NCBI GenBank assembly: GCA_020634165.1 | Contig: JACKCF010000005.1 | Location: 124,001-188,000, forward strand | Reading direction: 5' to 3' | DNA: 64,000 bases | Origin: Anaerolineaceae bacterium | Lineage (GTDB): Bacteria; Chloroflexota; Anaerolineae; Aggregatilineales; Phototrophicaceae | Shown: piece after piece, positions 57,226 to 64,000 of the stretch | Layout of the letters: every line of letters starts with the position of its first letter | Position numbering within the stretch: position 1 is the first letter of the stretch | Position numbers and translations under genes: made by a program | The notes under the pieces: model-generated | What the model was told of the DNA's origin: nothing | The model's input: the letters and a program-made list of their open reading frames with translations, nothing else | The model's database searches: none

Positions 57226-59112
57226 ATGAACAGATTCAGCCGCTTCATTATCTATATCACGCTTGATATAGTGCTCACGGTAGTCGCTTATTCCTCCGCT
57301 TATTCCATCCGCCTGTTGACCGCTTACATCGATTACAGTTATACGCTTCCTTATGTATTGCTCTATGCGAGCCTGTTCGTCCTGGGATTATGGTCATTTG
57401 GTACATACAAACGCATCTGGTCCCAGACCAGCGGCCATGAAATCACACTGATTATTAAATCGCTGATTGTCCCGCTGGTGATTACGACCTTCCTGAACGC
57501 CGGTGTTGTTCCGCGGCCACTGCCCTGGAGCGTGTACATCGTCGGCACCATGCTGACGATTGCCGGTATGATTGCTGTGCGCTATCGTTCGCGCCTGCTC
57601 GATGGCTTGACGTGGCGCTGGCATGCGATCTGGAAGGGCGAATTCCCGGAAATTGATAGCGAACGTGTCCTGGTTGTTGGGGCAGGCCGCAGTGGCCGGA
57701 TGGCTGCATGGCGGTTGCAGCGCGACTTCGTTGACAAGCATATGCGCGTGATCGGGTTCGCGGATGATGATGCCCACAAGCAGGGCCTGTATGTTGAAAA
57801 CCGGCCCGTCCTGGGCACGACCGAAGCGATCCCACAGATTGTAAAAGACCACCAGATTTCGCTCATCGTGTTTGCGATCCACAATATTGATGGCGAAAGA
57901 TTCCGCCGTGTCCTGACCGCCTGCGAAGAGACCAATACCCGCATCAAGGTCATGCCGGACTTTGAGCAGATGTTAGCGACGACGGCTCACAGCCAGTTGC
58001 TGCGCGATGTGCTGCCGGAGGACCTCATCGGTCGCGGTATGGTGACTCGTCATCATGCCATCAGCATGAAGCCCGTGATGGGGAAAGTGGTGCTGGTGAC
58101 AGGTGCGGCAGGTTCCATCGGCAGCGAAATTTCGCGTCAGATGGCGACGTATGAACCGACCAAGCTGCTGCTGCTGGATAATAACGAAAGCGGCCTGTAC
58201 GATCTGGCGCTGGACCTGAAAGCCGCCCAGCCCGATGTCGATATCGAGACGATCCTGGCTGATGTGACCCAGGTGGGACGGGTTCGCGATATTTTTGAAG
58301 AGTATCGCCCGCAGGTCGTTTATCATGCGGCGGCATACAAGCATGTTCCGATGTGCCAGAAATATCCGAACGAAGCCGTGCGTGTGAACATCGGCGGCAC
58401 GTATTACGTCGCGGAAGCGGCCAATGACTTTGAAGCGGAACGTTTTGTGCTCATCAGCACAGACAAAGCTGTCGAGCCGACCAATGTGATGGGGGCTTCC
58501 AAACGCCTGTGTGAACTGGTCGTACATTCAATGGCGCAGCAGAGCAAAGGCACCAAGTTTACGGCAGTGCGATTTGGCAATGTACTCAGCAGTCGCGGCA
58601 GCGTTGTGCCGATCTTCGAGCGCCAGATTGAACGCGGCGGTCCGGTGACAGTCACCCACAAAGACATGATGCGCTTCTTCATGAGCATCCCGGAAGCAGC
58701 CAATCTGGTGATCCATGCGGCCTGTATGACCATCAGCGACGACATTTTTGTGCTGCGTATGGGCGAAGAAGTTCGCATCCTGGATGTGGCCGAGCGCTTG
58801 ATCCGTCTGCGTGGCTTGCGGCCCTATGTCGATATCCCGATCAATTTCACGGGTATCCGCCCTGGCGAAAAGCTGAACGAAGTGCTGCAATACGACGATG
58901 AAGAACTGCTTGATACCGACCACCCAGGCATCACCAAACTGGCGCACTGGTCGTATGAAGGCGAAACGGTGAGCTTCCTACAGAAGCTGAGTCTGCTGCT
59001 TGATAGTGGTGTGCGTAGTGAGGAACTCGCCCTGCAAGAGCTGTTGACGCTATCGACAGACCCCAGAGTGATGGATCAAAGCGATACCGAAAGCACCAAA
59101 CCGCCTGTTTAA
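57226..59112 (+). CDS. UDP-sugar 4,6-dehydratase/epimerase (CapD/PglF/WbpM type)
   Basis: A 628-aa membrane protein. Four N-terminal TM helices (to about 110), a CoA-binding-like Rossmann domain (VLVVGAGRSGRMAAWRLQRD near 150-170) and the catalytic SDR domain (VVLVTGAAGSIGSEISRQM near 288, STDKAVEPTNVMGASKRLCE). The catalytic Tyr of the classical YXXXK is replaced by Met (MGASK), as in the CapD/WbpM group. It makes a 4-keto-6-deoxy sugar for capsule, O-antigen or glycosylation. A terminator overlaps its end. Confidence 0.88.
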   Translation: MNRFSRFIIYITLDIVLTVVAYSSAYSIRLLTAYIDYSYTLPYVLLYASLFVLGLWSFGTYKRIWSQTSGHEITLIIKSLIVPLVITTFLNAGVVPRPLPWSVYIVGTMLTIAGMIAVRYRSRLLDGLTWRWHAIWKGEFPEIDSERVLVVGAGRSGRMAAWRLQRDFVDKHMRVIGFADDDAHKQGLYVENRPVLGTTEAIPQIVKDHQISLIVFAIHNIDGERFRRVLTACEETNTRIKVMPDFEQMLATTAHSQLLRDVLPEDLIGRGMVTRHHAISMKPVMGKVVLVTGAAGSIGSEISRQMATYEPTKLLLLDNNESGLYDLALDLKAAQPDVDIETILADVTQVGRVRDIFEEYRPQVVYHAAAYKHVPMCQKYPNEAVRVNIGGTYYVAEAANDFEAERFVLISTDKAVEPTNVMGASKRLCELVVHSMAQQSKGTKFTAVRFGNVLSSRGSVVPIFERQIERGGPVTVTHKDMMRFFMSIPEAANLVIHAACMTISDDIFVLRMGEEVRILDVAERLIRLRGLRPYVDIPINFTGIRPGEKLNEVLQYDDEELLDTDHPGITKLAHWSYEGETVSFLQKLSLLLDSGVRSEELALQELLTLSTDPRVMDQSDTESTKPPV

Positions 59113-59126
59113 ACAGGCGGTTTTTT
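59101..59126 (+). terminator. Rho-independent terminator
   Basis: CCGCCTGTTTAAACAGGCGG and six T. The stem includes the last codons of the dehydratase gene, so the stop lies within the hairpin. Confidence 0.9.
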
Positions 59127-59302
59127 CTATCACATCCTCCTGTTGAATTTCCAGAATCGAATCGCCAGATAAGCGGACAATGGCGGCGTTGGCCGTCATT
59201 TTGTTTTCAGAGTGGTGTATGGCCCACTGCCGGAATTGCGACTTGCCCAATCCGGTGTAGCATTTATGCTATAGACCTTGCTCATTCTTACATGGATGGT
59301 CC

Positions 59303-59926
59303 ATGTCGTCACTGATTGCGGAAACGCGCAAAACCCCCTGGAAAGCGGTCAATGAAATCAACCGCTATTTGCTGCTGCCGCGCCTGCGCTTGATGTTCGC
59401 GCTGGCAGGCGTCGACTGGGGGCAGGGCTGGCGGTTGTATGGCGCGCCGCGTATTCAGCGCCACCGAGAAAGCGTCATGCACTTTGGCGACCATATGGAA
59501 CTGCGCAGTTCCCCGGCCAGCAATCCGCTGGGTGTTAACCACCGAGTGGGCCTGTGTACCTGGCTGCCAGGGGCCGAGCTAATCGTCGGCGATCATTTCG
59601 GCATGACAGGCGGCTCCATTGTGGCGGCACAGTCGGTGCGGATTGGCAACCGCGTCATGATCGGGGCCAATACGGTCATTGCCGATACGGACTTCCACCC
59701 GCTGGATGCGGCTACACGTGCGAACGCGCCGCATCTGGGGGCGAATAAGCCGATTGTCATTGGTGATGATGTGTTCATCGGGATGCAGTGCCTCATCCTT
59801 AAGGGCACGACTATCGGCGCGGGTAGTGTGATTGGCGCGGGCAGTGTCGTTTCCGGGGAGATTCCGGCGGGGGTGATTGCAGCAGGCAATCCGGCGAGGG
59901 TGATTCGCTCTCTTGATGAGGGGTGA
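59303..59926 (+). CDS. Left-handed beta-helix (hexapeptide) acyltransferase
   Basis: A 207-aa protein of the maltose/galactoside O-acetyltransferase-like group. The hexapeptide repeat region runs from about 95 to 195 (VGDHFGMTGGSIVAA, IGNRVMIGANTVIADTDFHP with the catalytic His, VIGDDVFIGMQCLILKGTTIGAGSVIGAGSVVSGEIPAGVIAAGNPARVI). It probably adds an acetyl group to a surface sugar. It sits between the dehydratase and a DUF4012 protein, in keeping with an envelope glycan locus. Confidence 0.85.
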   Translation: MSSLIAETRKTPWKAVNEINRYLLLPRLRLMFALAGVDWGQGWRLYGAPRIQRHRESVMHFGDHMELRSSPASNPLGVNHRVGLCTWLPGAELIVGDHFGMTGGSIVAAQSVRIGNRVMIGANTVIADTDFHPLDAATRANAPHLGANKPIVIGDDVFIGMQCLILKGTTIGAGSVIGAGSVVSGEIPAGVIAAGNPARVIRSLDEG

Positions 59927-60063
59927 TGTTGTCTACCTATTGGTGTAGCTTCGTGTATATGGTATCGTTCGTAAGCCATAGTATTTTTATGCTTGATTCA
60001 CCAAGGCCATGCTATGCTGGCATGTAATTGCCAGTTAGAAGGCGCCACAAGGCGTATGTCCCT

Positions 60064-62169
60064 ATGACCAATCCCAACCGACCATCTACAGGCCGATCCG
60101 TTCAGCCTGATCCACTCAGAAGTCGTGATGATGTCCCCGATCTGGACCAGTTAATTGCCAATGCCGGGACGGCGGAAAGCATCACTTCACAGGAAAAGCC
60201 ACAGCGCACGAAAGTGAGACGCCGCAGCCGTCGCGACCGGACGCCCTGGCAAAAGTTCTGGCGGCGGGTGCGTAAGCGTACCAGCCCGCTGACGATCATT
60301 GTCGGCATTGTGGCTGTGATCGTGGTGGTTGTAGTTGGCTTGTCCGTGCTGCTGGCGGATGCCTCCAACCAGTTATCGAACTCCTGGGCCAGCCTCAACC
60401 GTGTGATGAACAGCGTCCGCAATACACCGGGCACGGAACTGACGCTGTCTGATTTTGAGCGCCTGCGCCTGAGCGTTACAGACCTGTCTGATCGCCTCGC
60501 GCTTACCAAGGGCCGCGCGGGTTTATTGTCACTGGTCGCGGGTTTCAATTCCGACCTGCGTGTGACGCTCGACATGCTGAATATCGCCCATGATCTGTCA
60601 CAGGCGACGGATAACCTGCTGCTGGGCCTGCAACCGACGCTGTTCTTCATGGTTTCCGGCGAGGAAGAAGAATCGGTCGCGACGGGCATTTCCTCCGGCG
60701 AGCGCCTGGTTGAACTGCTGGAAGTCGGTCGTGGGCGCATGATCGCGGCCAATGAGGCGCTGGCCCGTGCCAAAGCTGGACTGGATACCATGTCGCTGGA
60801 CGGGGTATCGCCAGGGTTGCTGCTGAATGTGGAAGAAATGCGGCTGGTCTATACTGAGGTCAGCGACATCAATGCGCTGCTTTCCCAGGCGCCGGAACTG
60901 CTGACGGCGGTTTTTGGCCTGGAAGGGCAGAAGAATTATCTGGTGCTTTCCCAGAACAACGATGAAATCCGGCCATCGGGCGGCTTCATCGGGACCTACG
61001 GCTGGTTCGTGGTGCGGAATGGGCGCATCACGGATTTCGATTATCGTTCCTCCACGCCGACCAGCCCGAACCCGCCGCCGGACAGCTTTTTGGAGACATT
61101 TACGCTGCCGGATTGGTGGATCAACTTCCAGAACCCGATTTATGCTGCCTGGGATGGCAGTTGGTCGCCGGACTTCCGTGTGACCGCCGACATGGCGGCA
61201 CGGTACTACAACGCCGGTAATAACCCGCAGTCGCCTGTGGATGGTGTCATCGCGCTGGATGTCAGCGCTTTTGAACTGCTGCTGGGCGCGCTGGGTGAGG
61301 TTGATGTGCCTTCGTATAACGTTCGCGTCGATGAAGGCAACTTCCGCGATGTGATCTATGACATTCGTGAAGAGAGCACCCATAAGGAATTTTTGGCGGA
61401 ACTGTACAACCAGATTTTCGCGGCTTGGCAGGATGTTGACCAGGAAAATTCCGAGGCGGTTTTGGGCGCACTGCTGGAAGCGCTCCAGGGCAAGCACCTG
61501 ATGGTCGCTTTCACCGACCCACAGTTGAACGACCTGATCAGCACGCTCGGTTGGTCCGGCGCACAGACCCCGCCCGACAGCGACTATATCATGGTGGTCG
61601 ATGCCAACCTGGGCAATAAGTCCAATAGTTCCGTGCTGCGCGGCCTGACCTATGACGTGCTGCTGAATCCCGATGGCAGTGCCGATGGCCGTCTGAGCAT
61701 TGGGTATGCTTACTTTGATTCAGTCGCCGCGCAGGACCCGGCTGTGGATGCACGTTTTCATGGTCCATTGAATTATCGCAGCCTGGTGCAGCTCTATCTG
61801 CCGCCAGGGACGACCATCACGCAGCAGAATGATCTGCCACGCCTGACGCAGGTCGATAACGATACTTATGCACAGTTTGTGTCGCGCATCGCCGTCGATT
61901 ACGATACCTCTGAGCGCTACCAGTTGTCGTATCACGTGCCGAATGTCTCCGACGCGATTGGCCAGTATCAACGCTATCGCCTGGTGCTCCAAAAGCAGCC
62001 CGGGATGCGCCCCAGCGACGTCAACGTACAGATTCAACTGCCAGAAGGCGCTTCGCTCGTTTCCACGCAGCCGCAGTCCGATGCGACCTACAGCCTGGAA
62101 CGGACCGTGCTTGACTTCCGCTTTGTGATGGATTCCGATATCGAGATTGAGATTATCTACTCACAGTAG
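60064..62169 (+). CDS. DUF4012 membrane protein
   Basis: A 701-aa DUF4012 protein with ATG 60064; a basic cytoplasmic N-terminus (KVRRRSRRDRTPWQKFWRR) and one TM helix (LTIIVGIVAVIVVVVVGLSV near 80-100). The outside part has the family hallmark FGLEGQKNYLVLSQNNDEIRPSGGFIGTYG split across residues near 285-310, then long alpha/beta segments. Function unknown; DUF4012 genes often sit beside polysaccharide genes, as here. A terminator follows. Confidence 0.88.
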   Translation: MTNPNRPSTGRSVQPDPLRSRDDVPDLDQLIANAGTAESITSQEKPQRTKVRRRSRRDRTPWQKFWRRVRKRTSPLTIIVGIVAVIVVVVVGLSVLLADASNQLSNSWASLNRVMNSVRNTPGTELTLSDFERLRLSVTDLSDRLALTKGRAGLLSLVAGFNSDLRVTLDMLNIAHDLSQATDNLLLGLQPTLFFMVSGEEEESVATGISSGERLVELLEVGRGRMIAANEALARAKAGLDTMSLDGVSPGLLLNVEEMRLVYTEVSDINALLSQAPELLTAVFGLEGQKNYLVLSQNNDEIRPSGGFIGTYGWFVVRNGRITDFDYRSSTPTSPNPPPDSFLETFTLPDWWINFQNPIYAAWDGSWSPDFRVTADMAARYYNAGNNPQSPVDGVIALDVSAFELLLGALGEVDVPSYNVRVDEGNFRDVIYDIREESTHKEFLAELYNQIFAAWQDVDQENSEAVLGALLEALQGKHLMVAFTDPQLNDLISTLGWSGAQTPPDSDYIMVVDANLGNKSNSSVLRGLTYDVLLNPDGSADGRLSIGYAYFDSVAAQDPAVDARFHGPLNYRSLVQLYLPPGTTITQQNDLPRLTQVDNDTYAQFVSRIAVDYDTSERYQLSYHVPNVSDAIGQYQRYRLVLQKQPGMRPSDVNVQIQLPEGASLVSTQPQSDATYSLERTVLDFRFVMDSDIEIEIIYSQ

Positions 62170-62187
62170 AACAACAGCCTGTATAAC

Positions 62188-62216
62188 GAAAAAGCGGCCA
62201 ATCGGTCGCTTTTTTT
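62188..62216. terminator. Rho-independent terminator
   Basis: AAAAGCGGCC-AAT-CGGTCGCTTTTTTT; it ends the DUF4012 gene and overlaps the stop of the convergent gene at 62215. Confidence 0.85.
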
Positions 62217-63063
62217 ATGTTCTGCTCGCGATGATTTTGTCGATCCGTGCGGCGATGCGTCTGGCGGCATCATCCAGCGTCACTAGATGGAAGGCCGAGC
62301 CAATCTTTACCCATAATAGAATCATCTGCGGATCAAGCGTCGCCACTGCTGAACAAAGTGGCTCGATGCTGGCTCTTAACTGCTCGGTGAGCTTATCCCA
62401 GGGCTGAAGCTGAAGTTCGGCGATCAAAGACTGGAGATAGGGGGCTTTTTCGTTGTGTACGGCCAGAGGGCGTTTTTTGCGGTGGTTGATCTGGGCGACG
62501 TAGGCGATATGCAGGGCGATAGTTTCCGCCAGTTGGCCCTTATGGGCGTCATGTTCGGCAGGTGGCAGGCCGTTAATGGCTTCCGAAAATTGCAGCAGGC
62601 TCTTGCGCAGATTTTCGGCTTCGGCATGCGGCTGGCGTGTCTGCTGTTTCTGCAAGCCTGTGAGGTGCGACTGAGTATGACCGATTTCAGCGTGGGCATG
62701 GTCTGCCAGCGATTTTTTCTCGGAACCTGCTTTCAGGCTGAACATGATCTGGTGCGGGTCATGCTCGGTCAGCAGTGTGACGAAGCGCCCATTCGCGGCT
62801 TGAAAGCGCTCGATGAGGGTTTGCATCGGGACGCCATAACTGGCGCGAACAGTCTGTGAATTCAGGGCATCGAACGCGCCATTGGGCGGCGTCGGGTTGC
62901 GACCAGCCAGCAGGGCTTCTGCCTGATTGGGGTAGTTGGCTTGCCAGTAACCCAGATGCGCCAATACCTCTTTCGGTCCCCAGGCTTTGTCGCTATCCGG
63001 CTGCTGCTGCACCCGTTCGCAGAAGTCCTCAACCGTTCTGGCAAGTCTATCAGCGAGTATCAC
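62215..63063 (-). CDS. DinB/ClbS-like helical-bundle protein
   Basis: A 282-aa protein; GTG 63063 follows AGAAGGA and is preferred to further upstream codons that overlap the next gene. The N-terminal 150 residues are a DinB/DfsB-like bundle (VILADRLARTVEDFCERV, GPKEVLAHLGYWQANYPN, HAEIGHTQSHLTGLQ), with a repeated half after it (AETIALHIAYVAQINHRKK) that looks like a second degenerate bundle. Role unknown. It lies 44 nt behind a DUF1697 gene. Confidence 0.6.
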   Translation of the reverse strand: MILADRLARTVEDFCERVQQQPDSDKAWGPKEVLAHLGYWQANYPNQAEALLAGRNPTPPNGAFDALNSQTVRASYGVPMQTLIERFQAANGRFVTLLTEHDPHQIMFSLKAGSEKKSLADHAHAEIGHTQSHLTGLQKQQTRQPHAEAENLRKSLLQFSEAINGLPPAEHDAHKGQLAETIALHIAYVAQINHRKKRPLAVHNEKAPYLQSLIAELQLQPWDKLTEQLRASIEPLCSAVATLDPQMILLWVKIGSAFHLVTLDDAARRIAARIDKIIASRT

Positions 63064-63107
63064 GGACTGTTTCCTTCTGGCCTCAACCCTTTGGCCGTAA
63101 GCGTGTC

Positions 63108-63647
63108 TCACAATTTCGCGATTTTGAGCACCGTGTTCCAGTTGCGCGTCGTGATACCCTTGCCGAACTCCGTTTCCAGTATCGCCATCGCATCGATTGA
63201 GCGCGTGCTGCTGACGGTAAGCACACTGCACACATCGGTTGGCGCAACGCTGAGAATGGTGAAGTCGCCAGTGGGGGCATGATAGGGAACTTCGAAGCTG
63301 GGCGAGTGTGCCTGTGGCAGGAATGTGACGTACAGGCGCGTGTCTGCGGTGATTTCAATGCCTGCGAAGGGATCGCGCGTGATGAGGGCATCGACCTGTG
63401 TTTGTGGGATGACCTGGGTGGGCACATTGAAGCCAAATTTTGATTGGATCGCGGCTTCAATTCGGGATTGCATAGCGTCAGTATCGTCGCTGTCTGCATC
63501 CCAGGCGACGTTGCCGCTGGCGAGCACAGTTTTAACATTCTCAAAGCCGAGCGAGGCCATCATCTCGCGCAGATCAGCCATCGGCACTTTTTTATTGCCG
63601 CCAACGTTGATGCCTCTCAACAGGCCGATATAGCGTTTTGCTGGCAT
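63108..63647 (-). CDS. DUF1697 family protein
   Basis: A 179-aa DUF1697 protein, ATG 63647 behind GAGGTG. The N-terminal signature is KRYIGLLRGINVGGNKKVPM followed by LREMMASLGFENVKTVLASGNVAW; the C-terminus FTILSVAPTDVCSVLTV and GKGITTRNWNTVLKIAKL are also conserved. Cytoplasmic, function unknown. It precedes the DinB-like gene on the same strand and may be co-transcribed with it. Confidence 0.88.
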   Translation of the reverse strand: MPAKRYIGLLRGINVGGNKKVPMADLREMMASLGFENVKTVLASGNVAWDADSDDTDAMQSRIEAAIQSKFGFNVPTQVIPQTQVDALITRDPFAGIEITADTRLYVTFLPQAHSPSFEVPYHAPTGDFTILSVAPTDVCSVLTVSSTRSIDAMAILETEFGKGITTRNWNTVLKIAKL

Positions 63648-63858
63648 GGGAATGCACCTCATAATGTGCGGATATGCCGCTACTTTATCACATATCGGGC
63701 AAGAGGGAGGTACAACTGATAAGCGACTGCACCTGGTCTGTAACGGTGCGGTTACTTGTGCGTTAGGGTGAACGCGCACATAATTAGCGGTGGGGGCAGC
63801 AGGCTTAAGCTGAATTGAACAACGATTTAATCACCGGGGAACCAGTTTTGGTGGTGTT

Positions 63859-64000
63859 ATGCTGCATCGGGTTAATGAGGAACGACAACTCAGAGTTCTT
63901 GTGATCGATGATTCGCACGATCAGTATATGCTGGTGCGCGATATGCTGACGGCTATCGTGCATGAGGGCCTGGACCTGGAGTGGGCTGCTACATATTACG
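63859..64000 (+). CDS. Response regulator, receiver domain (3' end outside window)
   Basis: Only 47 codons are present. After MLHRVNEERQ the sequence LRVLVIDDSHDQYMLVRDML shows the first beta strand and the paired Asp residues of a CheY-like receiver domain. The phosphoacceptor Asp and any output domain lie beyond the edge. GTGGTG precedes ATG 63859, so the start is plausible. Confidence 0.7.
   Translation, partial: MLHRVNEERQLRVLVIDDSHDQYMLVRDMLTAIVHEGLDLEWAATYY

Overview
The window looks like a chromosome-like or large-plasmid segment from a member of Chloroflexota, probably Anaerolineae. This is an inference from gene content, not from a marker gene. The pointers are paired Tat-exported DUF1501/DUF1800 proteins, class III (Flp) pilins, a DUF4012 protein, a kinase-STAND-WD40 protein, a PHAX-domain protein, a deazaflavin-dependent nitroreductase-family protein and MPQTG-anchored surface proteins, at moderately high GC. 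I recognised no rRNA, tRNA or CRISPR array.

Layout. 1-4.4 kb: a two-domain glycosyltransferase (cut by the left edge), two small kinases and a DUF433/DUF5615 toxin-antitoxin pair. 4.5-10.2 kb: DUF1501/DUF1800, a pilin with an extra C-terminal domain, a PHAX RNA-binding-domain protein and MenA. 10.3-15.8 kb: a plasmid-type module with a primase-polymerase (PrimPol), ParB, ParA and two winged-helix proteins. It has two identical 20-bp palindromes (candidate parS) and a PrimPol leader with an RBS-masking hairpin and an opposing ~90-nt RNA, which resembles plasmid copy-number control. 16-30.9 kb: a beta-CASP nuclease with a duplicated C-terminal domain, a TetR/F420-type reductase pair with two matching operators, a phosphotriesterase homologue, two pentapeptide-repeat membrane proteins, a flippase-like protein, a DinB protein and a 1524-aa kinase/STAND/WD40 protein.

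31-34 kb is an AT-rich scar: an acetyltransferase remnant, an orphan Rhs C-terminal tip, and a small membrane-protein gene (possible immunity gene) that is frameshifted and split by an intact IS5-family element with TIRs and a CTAG target duplication. 34-47.5 kb: ECF sigma/anti-sigma, a glycosidase-like propeller, a 1067-aa protein resembling GTPase-associated proteins, an Rrf2-type regulator with its target, and a TetR regulator whose operator recurs upstream of an aminotransferase. 47.8-54.6 kb: trehalose OtsB/OtsA with overlapping 3' ends, an MBL hydrolase, a DUF559 nuclease gene framed by palindromic repeats, DUF362 and cyclase-family genes. 54.8-64 kb: a compact Flp pilin, a sortase-type surface protein and envelope polysaccharide genes (CapD-type dehydratase, hexapeptide acyltransferase, DUF4012), ending in a truncated response regulator.

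Two dispersed repeat families run through the intergenic space. The larger (~110 bp, at least seven full copies and several half or decayed copies) has arms whose sequences change together so that pairing is kept. Copies lie immediately either side of the DUF559 gene. This arrangement, the replication/partition module and the wrecked Rhs cassette are the most notable parts of the window.
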